Shown: in pieces, positions 8,721 through 17,243 of the stretch
How the letters are laid out: the number at the start of each line of letters is the position of its first letter
Numbering within the stretch: the stretch's first letter is position 1
NCBI RefSeq assembly: GCF_000380085.1
Contig: NZ_KB904550.1
Location: 62,001 to 126,000 of the forward strand
DNA length: 64,000 nucleotides
Reading direction: 5' to 3'
DNA from: Streptococcus merionis DSM 19192
GTDB lineage: Bacteria; Bacillota; Bacilli; Lactobacillales; Streptococcaceae
Notes under the pieces: generated by a model
What the model was told of the DNA's origin: nothing
The model's input: the letters and a program-made list of their open reading frames with translations, nothing else
The model's database searches: none
Position numbers and translations under genes: made by a program

Positions 8721-10121
8721 TTATTCTGATTTGAAAAATGCTTTAGCATTGTTATAAGCAATATCTTCCATCAACGGTTTCAACAGCTCATCATCATCTG
8801 GAATTTCCTCATCTGTCACCCATTGGCCGATGTAAGACGCTAGAATGCGGCGGAAATAATCGTGCCGCTGGAAAGACATGAAACTGCGTGAATCCGTCAA
8901 CATACCGATGAAGTTGGCCAGAATCCCTTGATCCGCATAATGATTCATCTGATCTTGCATGCCTAGCTTGGTGTCATTGAACCACCAACCAGCTCCAAAT
9001 TGCAATTGACCTTTAATCCCAGCAGTGTTTGCCTGGAAATTGGCTACCGTATTAGCCACAACAGCGTTGTAAACGGGGTTGAGTGGGTACCAAACCATCT
9101 TAGGCAGGCTGTCTGATTGAGCTAAAGCATCCAAAAAATGGTTAAGGTGGTCTGCCAAATCAATCTGGTCGCCCATAGAATCAAAACCAGCATCAGCACC
9201 GAGTTGTTTAAAGAGGCGGCTATGACTATTGCGCACCGCGCCAAAGTGAACTTGGGTTACAAGCTGGTACTTGTGGTAGAGCTTGCAGAGGGCTAGAAAA
9301 ATGCCAGATTGCCAAGCGGAAGCCTCGTCATCGGTCAACGTAGCGCCAGCTAAAGCCGTGGTTAAAATCGCATCCAACTCCTCTTCGGTCGTATCTTGGT
9401 ACTGCACGGCTCCAAAACTAATGTCAGACGCCTGACAACCGTGAGCGACAAAGTACTGAATTCGAATCTCCATAGCAGATACAAAATCCGAAAAACTACG
9501 GATACTAAGTCCTGTCTTCTCAGCTAATTTCCCTGTAAAGTTGGCAAAGTTCACATGGGAAACAAAAGCCTCATCTGGACGGAAAGTTGGTGCCACCACC
9601 ACATCAATCGTATCATCCGCTGCGATCTTCTCATGCCATGTCAGGTCGTCCAAAGGGTGATCTGTCGTTCCCACAAAGCGCACATCTGAATGCTTAAGAA
9701 GAGAGCGTGGCGAAATCTTGCGCTCTGCCAAAATAGCATTGAGCCTATCATAAAGACTTTCCCAGTTTTCCGGTTTGATAACCTCATCAATGCCGAAAAC
9801 ATCGCGTAACTCCAGATGGCTCCAGTGGTAAAGGGGATTTCCAAAGGCACGACTCACTGTTTCAATCCAAACACGAAAGCGTTCCTTCTTCTCGCCACTG
9901 GTAATCAGATTTTCTGGAACACCATTAGCTCGCATGAGACGCCACTTGTAATGATCGCCATCGAGCCAGAGATCTACGATATTTTCATAAGGCTTGTCCT
10001 CATAAATCGCCTGTGGATCCAAATGGCAGTGAAAATCGTAGATGGGCATGCTCTTGGCAAAACCATAGAGTTTTTTTGCCGCATCGCTCGTTAACATAAA
10101 ATTGTCGTCATTAAAAGCCAT
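8721..10121 (-). CDS. uxaC: Glucuronate isomerase
   Basis: UxaC isomerises D-glucuronate to D-fructuronate (and galacturonate to tagaturonate), the entry step of the pathway. The 466-aa amidohydrolase-like protein has the metal-binding HCH at 31-33 and the family segments WYPLNPVYN, FGAGWWFND and GMLTDSRSF. The frame extends upstream, but GGAGG lies 6 nt before ATG at 10121, giving MAFNDDNFML. The preceding kdgA stop is one base away, so the two are translationally coupled. Length agrees with the family (about 465-475 aa). Confidence 0.96.
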   Translation of the reverse strand: MAFNDDNFMLTSDAAKKLYGFAKSMPIYDFHCHLDPQAIYEDKPYENIVDLWLDGDHYKWRLMRANGVPENLITSGEKKERFRVWIETVSRAFGNPLYHWSHLELRDVFGIDEVIKPENWESLYDRLNAILAERKISPRSLLKHSDVRFVGTTDHPLDDLTWHEKIAADDTIDVVVAPTFRPDEAFVSHVNFANFTGKLAEKTGLSIRSFSDFVSAMEIRIQYFVAHGCQASDISFGAVQYQDTTEEELDAILTTALAGATLTDDEASAWQSGIFLALCKLYHKYQLVTQVHFGAVRNSHSRLFKQLGADAGFDSMGDQIDLADHLNHFLDALAQSDSLPKMVWYPLNPVYNAVVANTVANFQANTAGIKGQLQFGAGWWFNDTKLGMQDQMNHYADQGILANFIGMLTDSRSFMSFQRHDYFRRILASYIGQWVTDEEIPDDDELLKPLMEDIAYNNAKAFFKSE

Positions 10122-10122
10122 C

Positions 10123-10743
10123 TTATCCCTCCAAGGCTGCCATAAAGGCTCTAGCAAACTCTGTCACACTTTCATAACCGTCTGTCGCAACTTTAGCGCT
10201 CAAAGCTGAGCCAACACCTACTGCGCAGGCGCCAGCAGCTTTCCAACTCGCAACATTATCAATGGAAACTCCACCAGATGGCATGACATTAACTTCTGGA
10301 ATCGGACCATGAATATCCTTGATAAATCCAGGTCCTAAACTACCGCCTGGGAAAAGCTTGATAATAGGGCAACCTGCTTCCATAGCACGAACCACTTCCG
10401 TCACGGTCGCACACCCCGGGAAGTAGAGATTGCCCTCTGCTTTTGCAATGGCTTGAATATCCGCTGAGAAGTGTGGACTAACCAAAAATTGAGCGCCTGC
10501 CACAATCGCCTCGCGCGCCAAATCAGTCGTCATCACTGTTCCTGCACCAATCACGACAGAATTATCAGACGAAAACTCCTCAATCAGCTTTGCGATCACC
10601 GCTGTTGCATCAGGTGTGCTAAAGGTAATCTCGATATTCTTGATACCTCCTGCGATGGCATGGCGCGAGATCTCTAGAGCATCCTCAGCCGATTTACCAC
10701 GAATCACCGCAAAGGCATAGTTTTTCTTCAATTGTTCTAACAT
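10123..10743 (-). CDS. kdgA: KDPG/KHG aldolase
   Basis: This aldolase cleaves 2-keto-3-deoxy-6-phosphogluconate to pyruvate and glyceraldehyde 3-phosphate. The 206-aa class I aldolase has the catalytic glutamate E38 (NIEITF), R15 in AVIRG, and the Schiff-base lysine K129 in IIKLFPGG. The ATG at 10743 with AAGGAGG 5 nt upstream is preferred to an upstream in-frame start at 10791. It is tightly coupled to uxaC. Its substrate needs a KDG kinase, which is not encoded in this window. Confidence 0.95.
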   Translation of the reverse strand: MLEQLKKNYAFAVIRGKSAEDALEISRHAIAGGIKNIEITFSTPDATAVIAKLIEEFSSDNSVVIGAGTVMTTDLAREAIVAGAQFLVSPHFSADIQAIAKAEGNLYFPGCATVTEVVRAMEAGCPIIKLFPGGSLGPGFIKDIHGPIPEVNVMPSGGVSIDNVASWKAAGACAVGVGSALSAKVATDGYESVTEFARAFMAALEG

Positions 10744-10795
10744 AATTCCTCCTTCTGTTATAAATGTAACAAACACATTCCCATAAATCAACTAA

Positions 10796-10849
10796 GGGAG
10801 TGGGACAAAAATCGGTAAGCCGAAAGCTTCGATTTTGTCATCCCACTCC
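10796..10849. repeat. Repeat B hairpin
   Basis: GGAGTGGGA ... TCCCACTCC encloses a second stem AAAATCG/CGATTTT, forming a ~54-nt hairpin between kdgA and the symporter gene. A trailing segment (GTTACAGTGGCAACACTGG) resembles the sequence after the copy at 54387. Other copies are at 37052-37104 and 42690-42720. Confidence 0.8.
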
Positions 10850-11026
10850 ACATAGTTACAGTGGCAACACTGGTTTGTTTTCAACAAACCAAATGTTACA
10901 TCTATGCGATAGCTGTCTAAGAATTGCATATTACAAGATACAATGACCGTTAAAAAGCGTAGAAAATGACGGTAAGTCAAGGAGTGAGACAGACACCCAT
11001 GATGGTCTGCCTCATAGCAAATTTCC

Positions 11027-12490
11027 TTACGCCTGATCCATTTGTTCTGCTTTGATCCGAGCAATCTCGCCTTGAATTTCTTCCATTTTCTCTTTAGTCA
11101 ATGGATAATACTTCATAGCTATGACATTGCAGATATAACCTAAGATCATAAAGCCAAACATACAAAGCAAGCCAATAAATTTCAAGTTTTCACTAAAAGG
11201 AGTATCAACGGTTGGCAACTGCTCTTTAAAGCCAATAGACGCACAGAGAATACCAATGATAGCTGTAGCAAATGAAGAGACAATCTTGTCTACTGAGCTA
11301 AAGAGCGTTCCCATCAAACCAGGGACATATTTCCCTGAACGGTAAACTTCATAATCTGCACAGTCAGCAGTCATCGGAATGATCATTGTACCAGCTAAGC
11401 TATTAAAACCATTGCCCAAAACCCACAAGACGATAAAAGCTACGGTAAAGAAAGTCCAACCAGTAAAGCCTTCCAAACCTGGAAAACTCATCGTTTTAGG
11501 ATTTCCGATATAAAAGAGGAGGAACAAAGCAGCATTCGTAATGATACCACCCCAAGAACCAAGCAAGAGCGCTTTACGTTGCCCTAGACGAGAAGCCACA
11601 AAACGAACTCCTAGAATCATAATCAAAATGGTTGGAATAGTCGTATAACCAGCAACCGCCCCTTGCAAACCATAGTTACCACAGATAATCGCGTAAATAA
11701 TAACTAAAATAGTCGCATTGCCCTTGATCGTTTGACCAAGTTTATCCGTTGAGGCTGCAAATACCAACATTTGAATACCGCGATTATGCTTTAAAACTTC
11801 CCAGTAATCTTTGAAAGTGACTTTGACAGGTTTACCTGTTCCGAAGAATTCATGCCTATCTTTTGACGCAATGGCAAGCACAGCCAACCATGTGAAGACG
11901 ACTGTAATTGGTGCAACATAATACCATAGTTCATGGAAAAGTCCCAGATTAAAGTCTTGATGTTTTGGAATCAAAACATTGGAAACAACAACAGGCATGA
12001 TGGCGAACAACAAAGCATTGTACATCCCATCATAGATACCAAAGGTTGGACGTTGCGCTGGGTCATTTGTCAAACAAGTCTGAGCTGACTTGGTAACTAC
12101 TGTCTGGCAAGTGTAGCCGATGATATAGAGGGCATAAATAACGATGAAATAAGGGAATCGTAAACCTTCTGGAAAATGGTGTGTTGTGAAAACTAATAAG
12201 AAAGTTGTTAACACTAAGATGATATTCCCAATGACCATGAAGGGTCTATTTTTACCAAATTTCCCATCTGTCTTATCGACAATAAATCCTACGATGGGAT
12301 CTGTAACGGCATCCCATAGACGCATCCCCATGATAATAGTGGAAGCTAAAACAACACCTACGCCAACATAACCGGTCATATAATAGGCAATAAAGTTCAT
12401 ATAAAACAACCAAATATTGGTAGATGTATTATTTAAGGCGAAAAGTGCAATTTGCCAAGCTTTGGCCTTATGAGTTCCAAGTTTTTCCAT
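11027..12490 (-). CDS. GPH-family sugar/hexuronide:cation symporter
   Basis: A 487-aa twelve-helix MFS-type carrier of the glycoside-pentoside-hexuronide family (MFS_2). Typical features are the conserved WDAVTDPIVGFIVD segment after helix 2 and the PTFGIYDGMYN stretch mid-protein. The family imports melibiose, glucuronides, xylosides and similar compounds with Na+ or H+. As first gene of the hexuronate cluster it probably imports glucuronide-containing saccharides or free glucuronate. The start ATG has AAAAGGAG upstream. It is transcribed from the promoter near 12800 through a ~295-nt leader. Unlike PTS import, it delivers unphosphorylated sugar, which suits the cytoplasmic GH79 and GH3 hydrolases. 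Confidence 0.9.
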   Translation of the reverse strand: MEKLGTHKAKAWQIALFALNNTSTNIWLFYMNFIAYYMTGYVGVGVVLASTIIMGMRLWDAVTDPIVGFIVDKTDGKFGKNRPFMVIGNIILVLTTFLLVFTTHHFPEGLRFPYFIVIYALYIIGYTCQTVVTKSAQTCLTNDPAQRPTFGIYDGMYNALLFAIMPVVVSNVLIPKHQDFNLGLFHELWYYVAPITVVFTWLAVLAIASKDRHEFFGTGKPVKVTFKDYWEVLKHNRGIQMLVFAASTDKLGQTIKGNATILVIIYAIICGNYGLQGAVAGYTTIPTILIMILGVRFVASRLGQRKALLLGSWGGIITNAALFLLFYIGNPKTMSFPGLEGFTGWTFFTVAFIVLWVLGNGFNSLAGTMIIPMTADCADYEVYRSGKYVPGLMGTLFSSVDKIVSSFATAIIGILCASIGFKEQLPTVDTPFSENLKFIGLLCMFGFMILGYICNVIAMKYYPLTKEKMEEIQGEIARIKAEQMDQA

Positions 12491-12609
12491 TTAATGCTCC
12501 TTTTAAATTATTCAACTCAACATTATTTTAACTATCTGCAACATTGCCTTTTAACTCGAATTGACCACTTGGCAAACAAGCTTTGTTCCCATGGTTGCTC
12601 CTCCTCTTT

Positions 12610-12731
12610 AAGAATCTGTATTCACAGCTTGACACCTTCATTCAAGATTAGTTTTCTACTACTTTATCTTTATCGATTTTTCAAAGCTACTCCATATTTC
12701 TTCGAAAAACGATCTCCTGAATAAAGCATCT
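12610..12731. repeat. Repeat D, copy 1, in the symporter leader
   Basis: The segment from AAGAATCTGTATTCA to AAAAACGATCTCC...AGCATCT aligns with 37314-37427 (AAGAATTTGTATTCA ... AAAAAACGATCTCC...AGCATCT). Both sit upstream of membrane-transporter genes on the minus strand. Here it lies inside the 5' leader of the symporter mRNA. Confidence 0.7.
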
Positions 12732-12768
12732 TACTGATATATACAAGTTCTAAGATCTTTCTATTTTT

Positions 12769-12782
12769 AGTAAACGTTTTCT
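12769..12782 (-). promoter_or_regulatory. CcpA cre site at the hexuronate promoter
   Basis: On the minus strand the sequence is AGAAAACGTTTACT, which matches the cre consensus TGWNANCGNTNWCA at every defined position except the first and last. It begins about 10 nt after the -10 box, so bound CcpA would block initiation or early elongation. Catabolite repression of the cluster is therefore expected. Confidence 0.75.
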
Positions 12783-12791
12783 ATATTTCTT

Positions 12792-12820
12792 ATTATAACA
12801 TTCATCAGATGTATTTTCAA
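12792..12820 (-). promoter_or_regulatory. Sigma-A promoter of the hexuronate cluster
   Basis: TTGAAA (12815-12820) and TATAAT (12792-12797) are separated by exactly 17 nt on the minus strand. The predicted start near 12785 gives a ~295-nt leader containing repeat D. Confidence 0.8.
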
Positions 12821-12915
12821 GAGATATTGCTAAAAAAATCAAAAATAATTAAAAATAACCTAAAAAAGGCATTTATTCATCAGACTTATTTTGAGGCTTC
12901 AAATATAAAATGAAA

Positions 12916-12950
12916 CAACCTGACTCCTTTGGAATTCAGGAATCAGGTTG
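12916..12950 (-). terminator. Terminator of the trk operon
   Basis: CAACCTGATTCCT ... AGGAGTCAGGTTG forms a strong stem followed by TTTCATTTTATATTT on the minus strand. It lies about 215 nt past trkH and isolates the trk operon from the hexuronate promoter. Nothing identifiable lies between it and trkH (12951-13165). Confidence 0.8.
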
Positions 12951-13165
12951 CTTAGTATTGTTTTATTATTTAACTGTCTACTTAACAGGAAACCGTTCAC
13001 TTACCTGTAGAAAACGATGCTTTGTCCATGCATTTGTCCTACGTCATTACTAGACTGAACGATGACTGGAAGATTTTTCCAAGGAACAAAGGGTTATCTG
13101 GTACACTTTTCTGAACCGAAACCATCTTACTCTTGATTCATTCAAGCCTACAAATAAACTTTTAA

Positions 13166-14641
13166 CTATGCTTTTAAAAATTTCAAGCGGGTTATTTCTT
13201 TAAGTGTTTTTGGTGCAAATAAAATCAGAATAGGGTAAATCTCCAAACGCCCCGCTAGCATTGAAAAAGTCAATACCAGAGTGTTCCAATTTGAATAGCC
13301 TGAAAAATTAGATGTCGGACCTACCTCACCTAATCCTGGACCAATATTATTAAAGGTTGCGGCGACAGCTGTAAAAGCTGTCGTGAAATCTTTAGACTCT
13401 ATTGCTACACTAAATAAAATTAAGATAAACACTAAAATATAAACAAGTAAGTAGTGACTCAGATTAACCTGCGTCGATTTTTCAACAACTTTTTTGTTAA
13501 ATCTCGGAGAAACAACACGTCTCGGCTGACCCACACGACGTAATTCTGCAAAAGCCATTTTTGCATAAATGACAATCCTAGATACCTTAAGACCACCAGC
13601 CGTTGATCCAGCGCTTCCACCTATAAACATCAGGAGGATAAGAATCATCTGCGTCACTAAGTTCCATTGATTAAAATCGGCTGTTGAATAACCAGTCGTC
13701 GTAATGATTGATGATACATTAAAAAATGCTGTCCGTAAGGCATCTGGTATATTTCCATAACTGGCAAAGATACCGAATGTCACCGCAAGCGTTGCAACAA
13801 CAACTATCCCAAGATATGTTCTAAACTCTTCATCTTTAAAGGCTTCAACACCATACCCGATTAATAGATAATAATACAAGTTGAAATTAACGCCAAAAAG
13901 CATCATCCCGACACCGATAATCCACTCCACAAGCTGGGGATTGGAGTAAATAGCCAGCCCAGCGTTATCAATCCCAAAACCACCTGTCCCAGCAGTACCA
14001 AAGGATAAGAGTAAACTGTCAAATAGTGGAACACCTACTAGGCATAAAACAACTACTAAAACAGCCGTCATGGAGATATACATCATATACAGAATCCGAG
14101 CAGTTTGGCTAAGTTTTGAAACAATTTTACCAAAAACAGGGCCAGGGACTTCTGCTCGCATCAGCTGTACAGTGTCTGAGCCAGAATTTGGAAGGATAGC
14201 AAGCGTAAACACAAGGATTCCCATCCCTCCAATAAGATGGGTAAAGCTACGCCAAAACAGGGTTGACTTGGCAAGAATAGATAGATCTGATAGCACGCTT
14301 GAACCCGTCGTTGTAAAACCACTGGCTATCTCAAAAAAAGCATTGAAAATATTTGGAATTTCACCTGAAATAACTAAGGGAAGAGCTCCAAAAATGGAAA
14401 GACAAATCCAAGACAAGGCTACGGTAAAAATCCCCTCACGTGCAGTCAGTCGTGCGGAAGAGGGCTTCTTATAGGATAAGAGCCCCCCTAAAGCGAGCAA
14501 GCCTACGATAACGCTAGCATAGGCAAATTTTTGACGATTTGTTTCTTGATAGATAAAACTAACTAAAAGTGGAAAACTTAATAGTAACGCCTCAACCTGT
14601 AATAATTTGCCAATAAAATAACTGATAAGTGAGCGTTTCAT
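13166..14641 (-). CDS. trkH: Trk/Ktr potassium transporter membrane subunit
   Basis: A 491-aa multi-helix K+ translocating subunit of the TrkH/KtrB superfamily. It has repeated M-P-M units with selectivity-filter-like segments such as TTTGSSVL, GTAGTGGFGIDN and TTGYST, plus GGSAGSTAGGLKVSR before a C-terminal helix. ATG at 14641 has GGAGG upstream and starts one base after the trkA stop, so the two are translationally coupled. It works with the cytoplasmic gating protein TrkA at the membrane. Length is typical of TrkH. Confidence 0.95.
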   Translation of the reverse strand: MKRSLISYFIGKLLQVEALLLSFPLLVSFIYQETNRQKFAYASVIVGLLALGGLLSYKKPSSARLTAREGIFTVALSWICLSIFGALPLVISGEIPNIFNAFFEIASGFTTTGSSVLSDLSILAKSTLFWRSFTHLIGGMGILVFTLAILPNSGSDTVQLMRAEVPGPVFGKIVSKLSQTARILYMMYISMTAVLVVVLCLVGVPLFDSLLLSFGTAGTGGFGIDNAGLAIYSNPQLVEWIIGVGMMLFGVNFNLYYYLLIGYGVEAFKDEEFRTYLGIVVVATLAVTFGIFASYGNIPDALRTAFFNVSSIITTTGYSTADFNQWNLVTQMILILLMFIGGSAGSTAGGLKVSRIVIYAKMAFAELRRVGQPRRVVSPRFNKKVVEKSTQVNLSHYLLVYILVFILILFSVAIESKDFTTAFTAVAATFNNIGPGLGEVGPTSNFSGYSNWNTLVLTFSMLAGRLEIYPILILFAPKTLKEITRLKFLKA

Positions 14642-14642
14642 A

Positions 14643-15998
14643 TTAAGCCTCCAAAATATCGTTGATATCTGTCAGCTGTTTATCCGTCGTCACCAGTATC
14701 ACCCGATCGTGTGGTTGGAGGATTGTCGTACCATTAGGAAATACTAGCTCCTGATCCCGCACAATGTTCACAATAAGCAAATCTTTTCGAAGGTTGAGCT
14801 CTTGTAGTGGAATACCGCAAACATGTGAATCCCTATGGACACGAAACTGCAACGCTTCAACCTGATTATCAGCCAAGCGATATAAGGCTTCTACATTTGA
14901 TCCTTGAGCATTAGCACGTGAACGGACAAACCTCACAATATCGTTGGCAATCAGTTGTTTAGGGGTTATGATTGACTTAATTTTCACATCGTCTAAAATC
15001 TTTAAGATCTTCGTTCGATTCATCTTAGTAATGACTTTTTTGACTCCTGCATGCTTAGCATAAACAGATGTGATTAGATTTTCTTCATCAATTCCTGTTA
15101 ACGAAACAAAAGCATCATAATCTGTCATTCCTTCATCATCTAAAAGCGTCGGATCTGTCCCATCTCCATGGACGATTGTCGCATTAGGCCATGCCGCACT
15201 TAAAAACTCACAGCGCTCCATATCAACCTCGATTACCTTGGTATCAACGCGATCTTTAGAAAGCAATTTTAAAAGGTAATGGGTGATGCGTCCGCCGCCT
15301 ACAATCATAACGCTCTTATTCTGGCGCTCTTGATCCAGCAAACACTGTCGAAACTTAGCCATATCCTTAATGAGGCCTATAACATGCACACGATCGCCGA
15401 CCTGCAAGCGACTATTAGCCTGAGGAATCATAATGTCATCACCACGATGAATAATACAAACACGAACGCTACCAAATTTTGCCTTATAATCCCTTAACGG
15501 AAGCCCCACCAAAGATGAGCGAGGAGAAATCTCGAACTCTACTAAATTAATACGACCTCCCATAAAGGTTTCCACGCTGAGAGAGGATGGGTATTTAATA
15601 ATGGCCGCAATATCGCGTGCAGCAGAAAAATCAGGATTGATAAACAGATCAATACCCAGACTATCTCGAACAAAGTCAAACTGCGTAGCATACTCAGGAT
15701 TGCGAACCCGAGCCGCTGTGTATTGTGCACCAATTTTTCTTGCTATGATAGCAGAAATGATATTAATCTCATCTGTCTCGCTTGTTGCGATAAAGACATC
15801 CGCATCTTCGACTCCAGCTTCTAGTTGAATCTCGTAAGATGCAGCATTTCCTGCTAGACCCGTGATGTCATAATTATTAATCATGTATTCTAAAACATTC
15901 GGATCTTTTTCAATTAAAACAATATCATTATGATGGTTACCAAGTTCTGAACAGAGTAGCTCGCCAACCTTGCCGCCACCGGCAATGACTATTTTCAA
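14643..15998 (-). CDS. trkA: Trk potassium transporter NAD-binding regulatory subunit
   Basis: A 451-aa protein of two tandem RCK modules, each an N-terminal Rossmann domain plus a C-terminal RCK_C domain. The first glycine motif is AGGGKVG (6-12) and the second is VGGGRIT near 233. It gates the TrkH channel in response to nucleotides. The start codon is TTG at 15998, set by GGAGG seven bases upstream; no ATG fits. It is first in a two-gene operon with trkH. Confidence 0.95.
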   Translation of the reverse strand: MKIVIAGGGKVGELLCSELGNHHNDIVLIEKDPNVLEYMINNYDITGLAGNAASYEIQLEAGVEDADVFIATSETDEINIISAIIARKIGAQYTAARVRNPEYATQFDFVRDSLGIDLFINPDFSAARDIAAIIKYPSSLSVETFMGGRINLVEFEISPRSSLVGLPLRDYKAKFGSVRVCIIHRGDDIMIPQANSRLQVGDRVHVIGLIKDMAKFRQCLLDQERQNKSVMIVGGGRITHYLLKLLSKDRVDTKVIEVDMERCEFLSAAWPNATIVHGDGTDPTLLDDEGMTDYDAFVSLTGIDEENLITSVYAKHAGVKKVITKMNRTKILKILDDVKIKSIITPKQLIANDIVRFVRSRANAQGSNVEALYRLADNQVEALQFRVHRDSHVCGIPLQELNLRKDLLIVNIVRDQELVFPNGTTILQPHDRVILVTTDKQLTDINDILEA

Positions 15999-16033
15999 AA
16001 TGTCGCCTCCATGCGATGATAAATAATAGACTT

Positions 16034-16039
16034 ATTATA
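16034..16039 (-). promoter_or_regulatory. Extended -10 promoter of trkA-trkH
   Basis: TGCTATAAT on the minus strand is a perfect extended -10, about 30 nt upstream of the trkA ribosome site. No good -35 is seen at 16-18 nt. The remaining gap (16055-16251) shows no gene. Confidence 0.6.
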
Positions 16040-16251
16040 GCACAACCCCTCGATTATAACCAATCTAACCCTCATCCGGCAGGCTAAACGCATGAAGAAA
16101 GCTTCTTCTACTGTTCCGAAATGATCGAAAATATTCTAAACTAATAAAAACCAGTCATGAAATTTAAAGAAAAGGATGATTTTTTAATAACGTTTTCTTT
16201 TTTAGTCATTTTGCACTGATTTTCTATCGAAATATGAGACAGGTTCTAAGC

Positions 16252-16956
16252 TTACTGCATCTCCATTGGCATAAAGTGACCGACGATTTTTCCAATAATT
16301 CTAGGATCTTCATCATAAGGCGCAAACTTGTCGGCATATTTTTTATTGAGAGATACCAGACGCAATCCTTCCTCTTCGCGGTAAACTTTCTTAATATAGG
16401 TCTGACCGTCCCACTCAAGGGCATAAATAGCGCCGTCATAGTCAAAAGAACCTTGACGAATCAGGGCTACTTCACCATTTAGAAACTGTGGCATCATAGA
16501 ATCTCCAAAAACATAGGAGGCAAAATCGTGGGCAATTTCCTCATCATGATACACCGTATCGTAATTGCCATCACCAAAGTAACTAAAACCAGTACCGGCA
16601 GACATTTTTTCATAAACCTTGTAGGCGTAGCGTGGCTTCGGCGCTTCTACAATCGATACAACCTTAGTTGTCGCTTTCTGATCAGCTAATAAATCACTGG
16701 CATAAGTTATCGTTTTTTCCTGATTGACAGGTGTCAATTGGGCATAAATTTCAGTAATTGCGGCATCATAGAAAAAATAAGTTTCTGGCACATCTAAAAC
16801 CTCACTCAGATGCTTGAGATTTGCCTGATTAGGCCTTGTCTTACCAGATTCCCAATTAAAATAAGACGCCCGACTAAGACCAAGCTGCTTTGCAATGTCA
16901 GCCTGTTTTAATTGTCGTTCTTCGCGTAATCGCTTTAACCTTTCTGCTTGAAACAT
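16252..16956 (-). CDS. LexA/HdiR-like self-cleaving XRE repressor
   Basis: A 234-aa repressor with an N-terminal XRE helix-turn-helix (about 5-60) and a C-terminal S24 peptidase domain. The likely autocleavage bond is A120-G121 (SAGTG), nucleophile S153 (GDSMMP) and general base K189 (YIKK). The architecture matches HdiR of Lactococcus and related streptococcal regulators that are inactivated by RecA-stimulated self-cleavage after DNA damage. ATG at 16956 has AAAGGAG upstream. It is monocistronic between trkA and degV. Its targets are not evident, and no phage genes are nearby, so it is probably a chromosomal stress regulator. Confidence 0.88.
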   Translation of the reverse strand: MFQAERLKRLREERQLKQADIAKQLGLSRASYFNWESGKTRPNQANLKHLSEVLDVPETYFFYDAAITEIYAQLTPVNQEKTITYASDLLADQKATTKVVSIVEAPKPRYAYKVYEKMSAGTGFSYFGDGNYDTVYHDEEIAHDFASYVFGDSMMPQFLNGEVALIRQGSFDYDGAIYALEWDGQTYIKKVYREEEGLRLVSLNKKYADKFAPYDEDPRIIGKIVGHFMPMEMQ

Positions 16957-16989
16957 AGCATCTCCTTTGTCAGTTTTTTAGCTAACACT

Positions 16990-17018
16990 AATTTACTACA
17001 AATATCTCATTTTGTCAA
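16990..17018 (-). promoter_or_regulatory. Promoter of the LexA-like repressor with possible operators
   Basis: TTGACA (17013-17018) and TAAATT (16990-16995) are 17 nt apart on the minus strand. TTAGT motifs flank the promoter: TTAGTTTAA just upstream and TTAGTGTTAGCTAA just downstream, the latter nearly palindromic. They are candidate autoregulatory operators (inference). Confidence 0.65.
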
Positions 17019-17090
17019 CTATTAAACTAACGATTTGTTAAAAAGTAGCTTTTAAGACAAGAACATCGAGACAACCAAAACCAACCACAA

Positions 17091-17146
17091 AAAAACGAAT
17101 GATAGCAATTTTTTCAAGTCTAAAAGATGTCTATCATTCATATTTT
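17091..17146 (-). terminator. Repeat E terminator after degV
   Basis: A hairpin with outer stem AATGATAG/CTATCATT flanked by A- and T-runs, about 100 nt past the degV stop. Related hairpins at 57690-57749 and 62709-62767 share the CGAATG...CATTCG outer stem. The rest of the gap (17147-17243) shows nothing identifiable. Confidence 0.7.
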
Positions 17147-17243
17147 CTGTGATTTCTGTTGTTAAAGTAATATTAGCTACCTTGTCTTTCGTAGAATAGA
17201 CTTTCAGTAGGCTCCCTGAGACGACTATTTTTGCTATAGCTAC

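Noticed and set aside
16252..16956. Prophage repressor
   Set aside because: The LexA-like repressor has no integrase, phage or mobile genes nearby; a chromosomal HdiR-like role is more likely.
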